DNA of 64,000 nucleotides, from NCBI GenBank assembly GCA_963575745.1, contig CAUYUJ010008113.1, positions 538,661 to 602,660 on the forward strand, read 5' to 3'. The notes under the pieces are model-generated. The model ran no database searches. It saw nothing but the letters and a program-made list of their open reading frames with translations, and was not told where the DNA came from. Positions 44,481 through 55,960 of this stretch are shown here, piece by piece. The position numbers were made by a program, and so were the translations under genes. This DNA is from Prorocentrum cordatum (Eukaryota > Sar > Dinophyceae > Prorocentrales > Prorocentraceae). Every line of letters starts with the position of its first letter. Positions within the stretch are counted from its first letter, which is position 1.

Positions 44481-45060
44481 GTTTCTCGCTCCGAGCAGCG
44501 TCTCGCGCGCGCCCGGAGCGCGGAGCGCGCCGCAGCAGCCCGCGAGGGCCGCGCGGGCACTCTGACGACGGCCCCGGGAACCCGACCCCGAGGAAGAGAA
44601 AGAGGACCAGGGACCAATAAACGTAACAGAGGGGAAGAGACGGGGCCGGGTTTCAAGGCGGGGCCCCCCGGGGCCCCAAAGACGCGGCGCGCGGCCGCCC
44701 GCGCGGCGGGCCGCCCGCCGCCAGCAGGCCGTAGGCCGCTTCGTGGGCCCTCAGCCTGCGCCGCCGCTGCGCCCGGCGTGGAGTGGCAGGCCGCCGGCTC
44801 CTAGGGGCAGGCTGCCCCCCGCCTTGGCGACCTCCACCCTTCGGCGCCGAGCGCTGTGGAGGCTCGCCGAGCCGCTCGTGTGCTCCAGCTCGTCCTGCAC
44901 TGGCTGGCCGCTCTGGCCAGCACTCGCCGCTTCTGGCCGGCTGGCCGCGGCCCCTCGCATGTTACGCGAGGGCGACGGGGATGCACCCTTCGGCGCCATG
45001 CGCTGTGTATCCCACGTCGCGGGGCAGGCTGCCCCCCTGCTTCGCTCTGCATGCCTCTGT
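44480..45060. other. GC-rich sequence with short internal duplication
   Basis: CAGGCTGCCCCCC and CACCCTTCGGCGCC occur twice (about 44809/44845 and 45026/44985). No gene recognised. Confidence 0.45.
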
Positions 45061-45069
45061 GGTTCTCGA

Positions 45070-45560
45070 ACCTGTGGTACTGCTTGACGATGTGGTGCTC
45101 GAACTTGTGGTACTCGACTCAGTCGTGCTGGTCAAAGTGGTACTGCTTGACTCTGCGGTGCTCGAACCTGTGGTACTCGACTCAGTCATGCTGGTCAACG
45201 TGGTACGGGTTGACTCTGTGGTGCACGAGCTGTGGTGCTCGACCAATCATGCTGGTCAACGCGGTGCTGCTTGACAATGTGGTGCCAAACCTGTGGTACT
45301 CGACCCAGTCGTGCTGGTCGACGTGGTAGTGCTTGACTCGGTGGCCCTCGATCCTGTGGTACTCGACTCAGTCGTGCTGGTCAACGTGGTAGTGCTGGGC
45401 TCGGCGGTGCTCGAACCTGTGGTACTCGACCCAGTAGTGCTGGTTAAAGTGGTACTGCTTGACTCTGTGATGCTAGAATCTGTGGTACTCGACTCAGTCG
45501 TGCTGGTCCAAGTGGTGCTGCTTGACTCTGTGGTGCTCGAACCTGTGGTACTCGAATCAG
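45070..45560. repeat. 63-bp minisatellite, first block
   Basis: About eight 63-bp units (CTGCTTGACTCTGTGGTGCT... GTCGTGCTGGTCAACGTGGTA). Since 63 is a multiple of 3, + reads VVLEPVVLDS-type and minus reads STTESSTTGSS-type repeats, both without stops. Confidence 0.93.
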
Positions 45561-46399
45561 CCGTTGGGGTGCTTGTCGTGCGTGCCTGTGGGTGGGTCGT
45601 TGGGAGGTCGGCTTGTTGCTGGTGTTGTGATATGGGTTGTGGGCGCACTTATGAGGCCTCCATGCGCCGACTTCGAGTGGGGTTCGTGGCGGCCCCACCT
45701 CGTCCCGCTATGGCTAGGGGTCACAGTGCCCTCGGCGGGGGCGAACCCCAGGCCTAGTGCTTGCTTCTATTGTCGGTGAGGGATGTCTCGGTAGCCCTCC
45801 GCTTCGCCCCTTGGGCGCTCGGGTAAGCTCCGTCTCCGCCATGGGGATGGCGGGGGGTGGCGAGCTAGGGCGGACCGCGGGGGCGCAGGTAGTGGCCGTC
45901 CTACCCCCCCCCCCCCTGCACCTCACCATCCCCCCTGGTAGGCGCGGGCAGTGCTCGTCCTGCCCCCCCACCCTTCGAGCCCGTCTCGAAGTTTGATCCT
46001 TGCCTCACCAGGGCAGCGTTGACTTGTAGGGTGGTGTGATGGGCCATCCTTTGGGTTGTGGGTGGTGGTTGGTCGGTGGTGCTTGGTGGTCGTAGAGGTC
46101 GTATATCGTCTGGCTCGCTGGTGACTGCTGAACTTGTGCATGTGCGATCGCTGCCTGCGTCAATCCTGCAAAATGTGGCGACTTGTGCCTGGGGCGTTCC
46201 CACGCATTCGGGGCTTCCCCAAGACTTGCGTCCTAACGCCTCCTGCAAAACTTGGCGACGCTGCCTGAGGTTTTCCCACGCACTCGGGGCTTCCTCAGGA
46301 CTTGCGTCCTGACGCAGTTGTGCTTGTCGTCGAGGGCGCTCTTCGTCGCGATCAGCCTCGGCAGGACGCGGCACTTCGTCTTCCCGTTCGATGTAGTAC
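45561..46399. other. Non-repeat insert between the two minisatellite blocks
   Basis: Unique sequence with CACTCGGGGCTTCCTCAGGACTTGCGTCCT and a related copy 80 bases upstream. No protein family recognised. It splits the 63-bp array. Confidence 0.6.
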
Positions 46400-47915
46400 G
46401 CGTCGTGGCACTGCTCGACTCTGCGGTCAACGTGGCACTGCTCGACTCTGTGGTGCTCGACCCTGTGGTGCTCGACTCAGTCGCGCTGGTCTACATGGTA
46501 CTGCTTGACTCTGTGGTGCTCGAACCTGTGGTACTTGACTCAGTCGTGCTGGACGACGTGGTAGTGCTTGACTCTGTGGTGCTCGAACTTGTGGTATTCG
46601 ACTCAGCCGTGCTGGTCAACGTGGGACTGCTTGACTCTGTGGTGCTCGAACCTGTGGTACTCGACTCAGTCGTGCTGGTCTAAGTGGTACTGCTTGACTC
46701 TGTGGTGCTCGAACCTGTGATACTCGACTCAAGCGTGCCGGTCAACGTGGAAATGCTTGAGTCTGTGGTGCTCGAACCTGTGGTACACGACTCAGTCGTG
46801 CTGGTCAAAGTGGTACTGCATGCCTCTGTAGTACTCGAACCTGTGGTGCTCGACTCAGTCGTGCTGGTCAGCGTGGTACTGCATGACTCTGTGGTGCTCG
46901 AACCTGCGGTAATCAACTCAGTCGTGCTGGCCAACGTGGTATGCTTGGCACTGTGGTGCTCGACCCTGTGGTGCTCGACATAGTCGTGCTGGTCCACGTG
47001 GTAATGCTTGACTCTGTGGTGCTCGAACCTGTGGCCTTCGACTCAGTCGTGCTGGTCAACGTGGTAGTGCTTGGCTCTGTGGTGCACGAACCTGTGGTAC
47101 TCGACGCAGACGTGCTGGTCAACGTGGTATTGCTTGACTCTGTGGTGCACGAACCAGTGGTACACGACTCAGTCGTGCTGGTCAACGTGGTAATGCTTGA
47201 CTCTGCGGTGCTCGACCCGTGGTACTCGACTCCGTCGCGCTGGTCAAGCGGTACTGCTTGTCTCTGTGGTGCTCGAACCTGTGGTACTCGACTCAGTCGT
47301 GCTGGTCAAGGTGGTACTGCAAGCTCTGTGGTGCTCGAACCTGGGGGTGCTCGACTCAGTCGTGCTGATCAACGTGGTAGTGCCTGACTCTGTGGTGCTC
47401 GAACCTGTGGTACTCGACCCAGTCGTGCTGGTCAACGTGGTGCTGCTTGACTCTGTGGTGCTCGAACCTGTGGTACTCGACTCAGTCGTGCTGACCAAAA
47501 AGGTACTGCTCGACTCTGTGGTGCTCGAACCTGTGGTACCCGACTCAGTCGTGCTGATCAACGTGGTAGTACTTGACTCTGTGTTGCTCGAACAAATGGT
47601 ACACGACTCGGTCGTGCTGGTCAAAGTGGTCGTGCTGGTCGAAGTGGTGTGGTACTCGGCTCAGTCGTCCTGGTCAAGGGGTACTGCTTGACTCAGTGGT
47701 GCTCGAACATGTGGTACTCGACTCAACCGTGCTGGTCAACGCGTTACTGCTTGACACTGTGGTGCTCGAACCTGTGGTACTCGACTCAGTCGTGCTGGTT
47801 AACGTGGTACTGCTTGAATCTGTAGTGCTCGAACCTGTGGTACTCGACTCAGTCGTGCTGGTCAACGTGGTACTGCTTGAATCTGTGGTGCTCAAACTTG
47901 CGGTACTCAACTCGT
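46400..47915. repeat. 63-bp minisatellite, second block
   Basis: About 24 units of the same 63-bp repeat, several with small deletions that shift frame. It lies directly downstream (minus sense) of the LINE 3' end. Confidence 0.93.
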
Positions 47916-48000
47916 GCTGGGCGGTGGGGCACGACGAGAAGGCACGGGGCGAGGCGGGGGGCCAGGGTGAGACATGGTCGGGTGGGGGGGTGAGTTGGTG

Positions 48001-48544
48001 CTAGCGGCGGTGGGTGCCCCAGGCCCTGTGACAGTCGTGCCCCAGTTGTTCAGGCTCCATGTAATAGTCCAGTGGTGCGTAAAAGCTGTGGTAGTACTCG
48101 TCTGTCTCGGCCCACAGTGCTTCGTCGTCTGCAAGCTGACCCCAGTGGGCTGCGAAGGCTGCTGCCATTGCCCTGCGCAGCCTCGAAGGATATTCTTTGA
48201 GGGGGGCAGTCCTCCAGCCGCCCTGCCCGTCGCGTCCGCAAGCGCGGTCATGTCCACGATGTCGGCACAGTTGACCGCCAGGTACTGCCCCGAGCTCTTG
48301 CGTGAGTTCACTGAGGTGTACCGCCAGCAGACACGTTGGCTTTTGCGCCGCCTGACCAAACTGGCACTGGTCGATGTAGTGTAGCTGGACGTTCGCCTGC
48401 TCCAGCAACCACTGAGTTTCCGCGCGATGCCAGCTGCTCGGTGCTTGGGGACACCAGGTAGCTGGGGCTGGATGTTCAAGTATCGCGGAAACGTTGTACT
48501 GCAAACCCGTGGTAATGAGCAGTAACGCTGTCATGTACAGATCG
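48001..48544 (-). pseudogene. LINE C-terminal methyltransferase-like end, shifted frame
   Basis: The minus frame from 48534 reads LLLITTGLQYNVSAILEHPA, WCPQAPSSWHRAETQWLLEQ, IDQCQFGQAAQKPTCLL, then GGWRTAPLKEYPSRL and a stop at 48001. It continues the methyltransferase-like region of the upstream frame (LHLFSGRRR, AGPPCETWCSSR) after a frameshift at about 48550. LEHP takes the place of the E-N/E-Q-P motif seen in the composite gene at 14.6 kb. Confidence 0.55.
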
Positions 48545-48554
48545 TTGGCCAGTG

Positions 48555-50717
48555 CTAGCTGCTGGAGTTATGTTTGGCTGGCTGCTTGCCCCAGGGGAAA
48601 TCGTGGGTGCGTAGTGGGCGCGGGGCGTTGCCCTCAGTGGCGTGCCAACGTGACGAGCACCACGTCTCGCACGGAGGGCCTGCTACGATGCCAAAGATTT
48701 TGCCTTGGCTTATCGCGGCACACCAAAAGGCAATCGCGTCTGGCTTGGTCAGGTCGCCTTTGTCTGGGTCGATATGTACATCGATTGATAACACTATCAA
48801 ATTGCACTCCTGAGTGTGCATCTCGAAGTGGTGCTGGAAGTCCTCAACTCGGCGTCTTCCTGAGAAGAGGTGAAGTAAGAACATGGTCGTGGTGACCAGG
48901 GGTCTGCTCGGTGCAAAGGTCCTTGTTGACGGCGTCTCCGATTGAAGAGTCACTGCTGCGGGCGGCGCTGGCGAGAGCTGGAGCTGGCGTCGGTCGATGT
49001 GGTCGGCGAGCTTGATGTGGATGATCTGCTGCACAGGCACTAGCGCCTTGGTGGCTCCGTGGCCCATCGCTTTTCTCGTCGCCACCGCTTCGCGTTCTTC
49101 ATCTCGTCGATCGGCTGCCTCCTGTAGACCCATTGGAACTTCAATCGCTTGAAGAACTGCGAGGCACCTGGGGCATGTTCTCAGGTGCTTGAGTATGCGT
49201 GAGCGCGTGATGAAGTCCTTCCCGCACCCTGGGCATGTTGTCGAACGGGCGAGCCGTTCAGGAAGGTCGAAGCCGATGTGCTCCATGGAACGGTGTCGCT
49301 TCCAGGCTCCTCGTGTCTTCAGGACCTTGCCGCACTCGTAGCAGATGTAGCCGCTGTTTTGTGTAGGTGGGCGTCCGTCGAAGTTGGGCGTGGTGAGTCC
49401 AAAGTCTTGTGAGAGCCGATGTAACTGTCCTTGCCAGAGCCGGTGTCGGTATACGTCGTGCTGCCAGGACTTGTACCTAAACCAGGCGCGCGTGACCATG
49501 GCTTGTGCGGAATGCTCGTGTTGTGCTCGTGCCCATCGTACAAAATCCCTAATGTCGCTGCCAAGGTCTTCGTCGTCCAGCAGGAAGCGTTTGATCCAAT
49601 CCAGGCCCTCGGCGACGAGCGCGTTCCATGCCTTGCTGTCCGCCCAAAGCTCGTCGATGAGTCGGTGAAAGAATGGCGTATCCGCATGCAGCAACCTGAT
49701 GAAGCACAACAGACGGCGTCGTCGCAGGGACATGTGGATCGGAACTTCATCGCAGAGCAGGTAGATTTCGTCGTCCAGGGTGCGCGGGTGTCCTGCTCCG
49801 TGTCGCTGTTGTCGTGCCGCAGCTCGTAGACTCGCCATGTGTCGGCTCTGCAGCATCTGCTTTTGTTGTACCGTCATTGGCCCCCATATTTCACAGTCGT
49901 AGGTCAACTTGCCGTGCGCCAGTGCTGTGAGGTACTGGGTCTTGGCTTTGAGGTCGACGTGCGGGAGTCGATTGATGGATTTCTTCAGGGGGCCCTCCGC
50001 AGATGTGTGGTCGATGATGCGTCGCACTAGGTTTGGCCCTTCGCTGCCGTCGCTTGTTACTACATTGCCCAGTGTGAGTCCCTGGGCCGTGACTTCGGCT
50101 GTAGCAGCGTCGATGCTGGTCAGCGGGTGGCCCACCTCACGGTGCAGCGTGACAGGATTGGACTGGAAGATATTCGCCTTGATGTGCTGTTTGGCATGTC
50201 CTTCGATTAGTAGCAAGGCTTTGGTCTTCTCGGGGTGCAGCTCGTGTCCGAAGATCTGGGGTCTCTTCGCAATAATGGACAATATGTCGAAGATATTGTT
50301 CACGATCTTTGTATTGTCCCTGAGTGCGCACAGGAAGGTCGCGTCGTCCATGAAGGAGACTTCTGGCAGGGTCGTTTCGTGTTCTTGAAGGTGGCCTGTG
50401 GTGGCAATGACTTGCTCTCCCAAGGGTGCTAGCTGCAAGGAGTAACCTTCCGCGTGCAACTCCAGCTCCAGCGGGCCCAGGGCGTGCGGGAAGCTGATGT
50501 TGAAGATGAGGTCGGCCAGTCCGTTGCCTGGTCGTGTTCCTGTGCGGCTTTCCGCACACAGTTCGTCTCCACGTACTTGAAAGAAGGTCGCGTCGTGTGC
50601 CTCTTCCAGCTGGTATCGGAGGTTCTCGTCGACATCGTTGAGCGCTAGGTAGCCAGGGGCTGCGATCAAGTGCTGGATGACAAACATGAGCCAATCTGGT
50701 GGGTCACAGCCTGCCAT
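48555..50717 (-). pseudogene. LINE ORF2 part: reverse transcriptase C-half, zinc fingers, methyltransferase-like
   Basis: A 720-residue open frame. Near the N-terminus GTRPGNGLADLIFNI (RT motif B) and VSFMDDATFLCA (motif C, F-x-D-D) are intact. After the thumb region come two zinc fingers: YICYECGKVLKTRGAWKRH (C2H2, C-x2-C-x12-H-x4-H) and CPGCGKDFITRSRILKHL with a closing Cys (C2HC). Then FLLHLFSGRRRVEDFQ, VLSIDVHIDPDKGDL and GIVAGPPCETWCSSR recall motifs I and IV of cytosine methyltransferases. RT with zinc fingers and a methyltransferase domain has been reported for dinoflagellate LINEs. The frame is shifted relative to the upstream RT half near 50717. The element is therefore not active as it stands. 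Confidence 0.8.
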
Positions 50718-52520
50718 AATCTTGTGAAGCCACGGCTTGTCGCCTTCCCGCCCCGGGACAAATCGCGGATGACGGAGTAGAAAGCCTGCCTACGGTCTAA
50801 CAGGATGCCAGCGGCGCTGAGACGCTTGCGCTTGCAGATCCTGAAGAACACCTTGATGGTGTGAGTGGAGTACGCCCCAGACTTCTTCGGGATCCCGCCG
50901 TGCTGGGCGACGCGGAGCAGGCAGCTGCAGACCCGCAGCGTCGTTGTGCGAAGCCACTTGCGATAATGCTTGGCCACCGTGTTGCTGAGGAGAATCGACC
51001 TGTAGTACTCCAGTAGAGATCTCGTGCCGCTGCCTTTGTGGAGCTTTACTGCGATGCCTGCCTTGAATTGGATTGGTTCACGACCCCGCGTGATCGTCTT
51101 CAGGATGACAGGATGCCAGTGGCGCGCTGTCTCCTCAGGCGCCAGTTTGAAGATGTCGTCGAGGTTGCCGTCGGGCCCTCCTGCGCGTCCCTTCTTGCCG
51201 TCCGCAAAGCTCTCCACCAGGTCGTTGAGCGTCATGAGCAGGAGCGGCGAGACCTCGTCAGGTGGTGTCCTGCCGGTATGGCTGCTGTTGTAGCGATCCG
51301 TGAGGTCGTACTTATCCCTGATGTCTGCGCACTCGATGTTGGCGAAATGTTGGAGTGTGGCGCGGCTGATCTCGCTCTGGGTGCCCATAATGGTGCCGCC
51401 GGGGTGCTGCATGGTGGGTAGTGCGTTGTCGTACTTTGGTTTGCGGCCGCCGTGAATCAGGATCTTCTTGGTCAGCTGCCATTCGGACCTGGCGTCGCGT
51501 GCTGTTCTACTGTCTGCCAGCTTGGTACCAAGGTCCTGGAAGTACTTGTTGCGGTCTGCGCTGAGCTGGTACTTGAATGTGTCCATGGTGTGGGCGATGA
51601 AAGACCTTGCGGCGTCGTGCGCAATGCCAAGGCAGCCAGTACTGCGACTGAGCTCACAGGCGCCTGCGAGAGCTGCGACGGAGTTGAACCAGCTGTCCTC
51701 CGAATGGGCGTAGACCAGCGCCTCCTGACAGAGCTTTTTGCGGAAGACTTCAAATGGTGCTGGGTCTCCTTTGTTCGAGTAGGTCCGCGTGGCGCTCTCT
51801 GCGTATCTGCGTAGTCGCAATAGTCGCATGCTGGCGTCGGAGATTGTGGCGTTGCATGGTGTGAACGGGTCCCGTCCGAAGTGCTGCCTCGTCTTGTCGG
51901 CAATGAGCCCTGCTGTCTCGTGGTAGTGGTCGTTGACGTCGGCGCTCCATGGTGGTAGCCTGGTGCTGTTCAAGTCTTGCTTGAAGGCGGTGATGCGATC
52001 GGGGTTATTGAGCTTGTTGGGGTCCAACTGGGTGGCGCTCTTCTGATTGCGGTGGCGACCGTTGATGTCACCCACGACTTCTACAAGCACTGGCAGGTGG
52101 TTAGTGGTCAAGTCGAAGCTGTTCTGGGCGCCGCGGTACCTCCGCTTGCTGTGCTCGTTTCTCTTCTTGGCGACTGGCTTCTGGAAGTCCTTCAGCACTG
52201 TGCAGGCTGTCACGCACTTGAATAGGCGGGGAGCCATGGCGATGTAGTCGATGCGGTTGGAGACCCCATCCTTGTGGTAGGTGTAGTCGTCGCTGTCCCC
52301 GTAGTAGGTGTTGACGACGTGCAGGTGGCCGTTGGCGACCGTCTCGTGGAGCTCGTTTCCGTTCTTGTCGGCCAACTGATCAGGGCCCTGCTGGCCTAGC
52401 CACAGAGAGTCCTCTCCATCTTTGTGTCCTAGCTTGGCATTCGCGTCAATAAGCACGATCTCTGGCCTCCATGTGTCGCACATCTCTCTCTGAAGTGTCC
52501 CCACCACCAACCCATGTCCT
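50666..52520 (-). pseudogene. LINE ORF2 part: endonuclease C-half and reverse transcriptase N-half
   Basis: From about 52500 the frame is coding: WRPEIVLIDANAKLG, SNRIDYIAMAPRL and TTNHLPVLVEVVG are the third, fourth and last motifs of the EEP (APE-type) endonuclease; the usual Ser-Asp-His is Thr-Asn-His. RT motifs follow: GRAGGPDGN, GIAVKLHKGSGTRSLLEYYR, GIPKKSGAYSTHTI, and ILLDRRQAFYSVIRD (motif A, D-x4-F). The frame ends in nonsense after SRGGKATSR near 50720, where it shifts into the next frame. Residues before 52500 in this frame are out-of-frame. Confidence 0.8.
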
Positions 52521-53109
52521 TGGCCTTCTGGCACGGGGCGTGGGCGACGGCAATGACGCGGTGGAACAAGGGGGCATGGACACGTACAAAGAGCATCCTG
52601 GCAGACGAGTGCAACCTTGTGAGCTGGGACTGCTTGAAGTACAGGTCCTTCCCTTTGAGCTGACCGTGCGGGATCTCGACGTTGAGCAGTAGCGCGCAGC
52701 CCCAGTTGCCGTCCTGCGCGTCGCTCTGGATGTTGATGAATCCTTGCCCCGTCCATGTAGCCTCCTCACAGCGCGTCTCCTGCAGGCCGGCGACGTGTAC
52801 CTTCATGTCCAGGAGCTGGGCTCTGACCAGTGCTCCCTTGCTGGATACGTCAAGGTGCAAGTCTGTGGAAGTAAAATCGCATACCATGGTTTGGGCATTG
52901 TACTGCACAAAGTTGAGCTTCAGTGTGCCCTTGTTGTAGGTGTCCACGGTGAGGTCGGGGATGTGGTCTGCCTCCGCCTTCTGTGGTGCGGCGTGCTCCT
53001 CGAGCTGTCCGTGCGTCCAGGTTGGGTATGCATGTAGGTCCTTGCAGGCTGGGTTGTCCATCCAGGCCCATTCCAGCGCGCTGTTGTACTGTACGATGCT
53101 AACTAGTTA
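52430..53109 (-). pseudogene. LINE ORF2 part: endonuclease N-half
   Basis: Reads from near 53090: NSALEWAWMDNPACKDLHA, then KLNFVQYNAQTM (EEP motif 1), HVAGLQETRCEEATW (motif 2 with the metal-binding Glu), ARMLFVRVHAPLFHR. It shifts frame at about 52500 into the endonuclease C-half. A stop at 53107-53109 separates it from the RNase H upstream. Confidence 0.75.
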
Positions 53110-53641
53110 TTCTGCTGGCGGTGGTGGTGCCGGTTGGAGTGCTGCGTATTTTGCCAAACTATCTAGGTTGGTCTCGATGAGCATGTGTATGTTCGAAGCT
53201 GATGGCCTTGGTGAGTTGAAGTTGCTGGAACAGTATTCGGGTGAACCTTGCGAGCGGACGGTTCCTCCTGGATCTGATCCCCGACGTTCCTGCTGCTGCT
53301 CCCAGGGCTGCGGTATTGTCGCCGATGATAACGATCTCGTGCTCGTCGTCCTCTTGGATACATGCGATACCAGCCCAGAGCAGGGCACCGAGTTCGGGAC
53401 TAGTACTGGAAGTGATGTTGTCGGCCACCCCCTCGCTGAATGACAGGGCGCGGTTGGAATACATGTGTCGGTAGTAGGCGATGCCCAGGTCGTCTTCCCT
53501 CAAGTGGACCACCGCCCATGCCGATGTGCCTGGCGCCTTGGCATGGCAGGACGCGTCGGTGAAGTAGTAGTGCCGCTTCACAGAGGTCAAGGGTCTCGGG
53601 GGCGCGAGTTGACTTACCGCAAGCCTTGTGTGCTCGTGCAA
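53110..53641 (-). pseudogene. RNase H domain upstream of the LINE endonuclease
   Basis: Minus frame: RHYYFTDASCHAKAPGTSA (first Asp), SPELGALLWAGIACIQ (Glu), HEIVIIGDNTAALGAAAG (second Asp) and SFEHTHAHRD (His). After a shift near 53175, another frame gives NLDSLAKYAAL (last Asp). The motif order is normal for RNase H, and the domain precedes the EEP endonuclease, unlike textbook LINEs where it follows RT. I recall this N-terminal placement from other dinoflagellate LINE proteins. Confidence 0.7.
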
Positions 53642-53764
53642 GTCGTGGTCCTCGAGGTCGTGGTGCCATGTAAGCTTCTGGACGTGTTGTTGGAACTGCC
53701 GTGGTAGGAACTGTGGTGTTCCAATGTTGGCATGGCGTCGTTGGGTGATGCTAGTACTGCTGCG

Positions 53765-55393
53765 CTATTCGGTATATTCCTTCCGTCTGTGCGTTGCTGG
53801 TCTGGTTATTCTTCGGCGCCGTCGCCTGCGCTCGCATCGCAGGTAATCGTCGCTGTGATCGCAGTCGTCGTTGATGTGATAGCTGTCCTGCTGTCTGTCG
53901 GCAGCTGTGCTGCGCTTGGGTGGAAAGCGGAAGGGGTGCATTGCTGTGATTGTTCGGCTGTGTGTTGCGGAGGTGGGATGGTGCTGCAGTCCAGTCGAGT
54001 CGCAGTGCATGCCGCGATAGCACTTAAAGGGGAGAATTGCACGTCGTGGTTGTACGCCTTGCTGGGACTGCTGGTGTTGTCTCGGCTTTGTAGCGCGAGC
54101 TGGAGGTGGCTGTGCTGGCTCCGCGTGGGCAGCAGGGGTGGAGGGTGAGGCGTCAGCCCGGAGGGCGCTCCACTCCCGAGGTGGTGGTGGTAGTTGACAG
54201 CGCTCCTCATCGAAGTTCAAGTTGTCCGATCCAGCCCGCGCGGCCTGACTGAACAGGAGCTCGTGTGATTGGGCGTGGAGCATGCTGTCACGTAGACGAT
54301 GAGGTTTGCCGTCAGGGGCGTCGGAGCGGTCTATGGCGCTCGAGCCATGTTGGGAGCCAACTTCTGCCAAGGGGAAAGTTTGCCTCCGCTTGGCTGGTCG
54401 CGGTGGTCTGCGTGGGGCAGTCGTGGCTGGAGCCGATGGTGGTGCTGGAACGACCTGGTGATCGCTGGACCTGGTTGGACACCCCAACACGACGTCGCTG
54501 ACGCGAGAGCAAGGCTTCGACCACCCTCCCGTCGGAGGCATGCCCTCGCGCCTTCGCACCTGCAAGGGGGAATCATCCCGCAGCTGCTCGACCCTCGGGG
54601 GAGCAGGTCCGCCCGTCGGCGGCCTTACAGTGTGAGGCGACCCCGCGCTAGCGCGCCAACGTAGGCAGGTCCTGGACGGTGTGATGTGCTGCTCGGGCTC
54701 GGCTACGTTGTGAGGTTGCTCTGATGGTGGGTGGTGGGGCTTGGTGCGCTGGTCCATCGTATGGGTGTTGGAAAGGGTAAGGTTGGCATCTTCACCAAGC
54801 ATTGCTGCGGGGGTAGGTGGGTTACCGCGTTCACCGATGCTTGGTGGGGGCCGAGGCGTTGGTCTCCACGCTGTGCGCGTAGCCGTGCCGCTGCCGCTGG
54901 AGCCCCGCCTCGGGCGCCCCTGGATGCCGCCCCTGGCCTTGGATGTAGTCGGAGCTGATGGCGGGTGGGCGGTGTTGCTGGTCGGGATGTTGGAGCGGTG
55001 GGCAAGTGGGTCGCAGTTGTGCTCCGATAGATGTGCTGATTCGTAAGGCTGTGTTCGATCTGGCAATACTTCGCCGTCGCTGCTGCTGTTGTCGGCAAGT
55101 GCTTCGAAAGAGTTGTTTGTCGAGGTCACGCCGCGAGCTGAAGTAGCCTCCTTCCTGGGTAACCGTCTGCGTAGCCTCCAGCGCCTCGCCGCTCTCCTGG
55201 CTGCTGATGCCACGGTGGCATCGTTGATATACGGTTCTGTTGGTGTCGTCGTTGCTGTCGAAGTAAGTGTCTTGGTGCTGCTCAAGCTCTTCGGCATGAA
55301 TTGGCCCGTGTTGGAGTTGTCGTTCGCGGTCGGTAGGCTCATGAGATGCGGGGGGTGTCTCCTCGCTGTCTCGTAATGCTGTCGCATGTGCAT
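53765..55393 (-). pseudogene. LINE ORF2 N-terminal low-complexity region
   Basis: A 542-codon frame rich in Pro, Ser, Thr, Arg, His. The first 120 residues look coding (ASAARRAARRWRLRRRLPR, TSTNNSFEALADNSSSDGE). The rest is biased and may contain shifts (an alternative frame 55823-54831 is also open). It precedes the RNase H domain on the same strand and is probably the disordered N-terminal part of the LINE protein. No domain can be named. Confidence 0.4.
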
Positions 55394-55464
55394 TGAATTT
55401 GGCTGTCACAGGTGGACTAGCCAGCCCCCTTGGGGTCTTTCTGTTTGCCTTGCAGCCCTCTTGC

Positions 55465-55478
55465 GAGCCAAAATGGCT
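55465..55478 (-). other. Spliced-leader core match upstream of LINE ORF2
   Basis: The minus strand reads AGCCATTTTGGCTC, identical over 14 bases to the core of the dinoflagellate spliced leader, with CCG three bases upstream on the 5' side and CAAG two bases downstream. A 14-base match is expected far less than once in this window by chance. It lies about 70 bases upstream of the ATG-bearing LINE frame. Confidence 0.5.
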
Positions 55479-55960
55479 GGTCGGTTGCGTGGTCTGTCCT
55501 GGTAGGGGCCTGTCCGGAGACGCTGCTGCCTCCTTCTGTGGCCTTGCCTTCAGGGTGGTGGTGGGAGGTTGGCGCAAGGGCCAGGCTCCGTCGGATGCAA
55601 GTGTCTGGTACTCACAGGGGACCTGGCGCTGGGAGACCTCCAGAGGGTGTCTCTGGTAATCTCGTGGCTGTGCAGCCTGGCTTGCGGCGCCGCACGGGCC
55701 GCCGCAGCTCCCGCGGAGTGGGATGTTGTCTCTGGCGTGGCCAAGGGGTTTTCGTTTCGCGGACACACGGGCCCTAGGGCCCCGTCCAGTCCGAGGCGGG
55801 CGGGCACGCCAAACGCGGGCCACCGAGCGGCTAAGGCGAAAGCCTCACCACGCCAAGCACGTGGGGGCGGCTTCGGCGGTAGCCTCTGGCAGCTCTTATA
55901 AGGTGCGTGTACATCAACACAATGTGTGCACGCATGAAGGCAACACACGAAAGAGAATCA

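Noticed and set aside
45293-47910. Ser/Thr-rich (minus) and Val/Leu-rich (+) repeat proteins
   Set aside because: A 63-bp repeat explains both; frames break often and there is no signal peptide or anchor.
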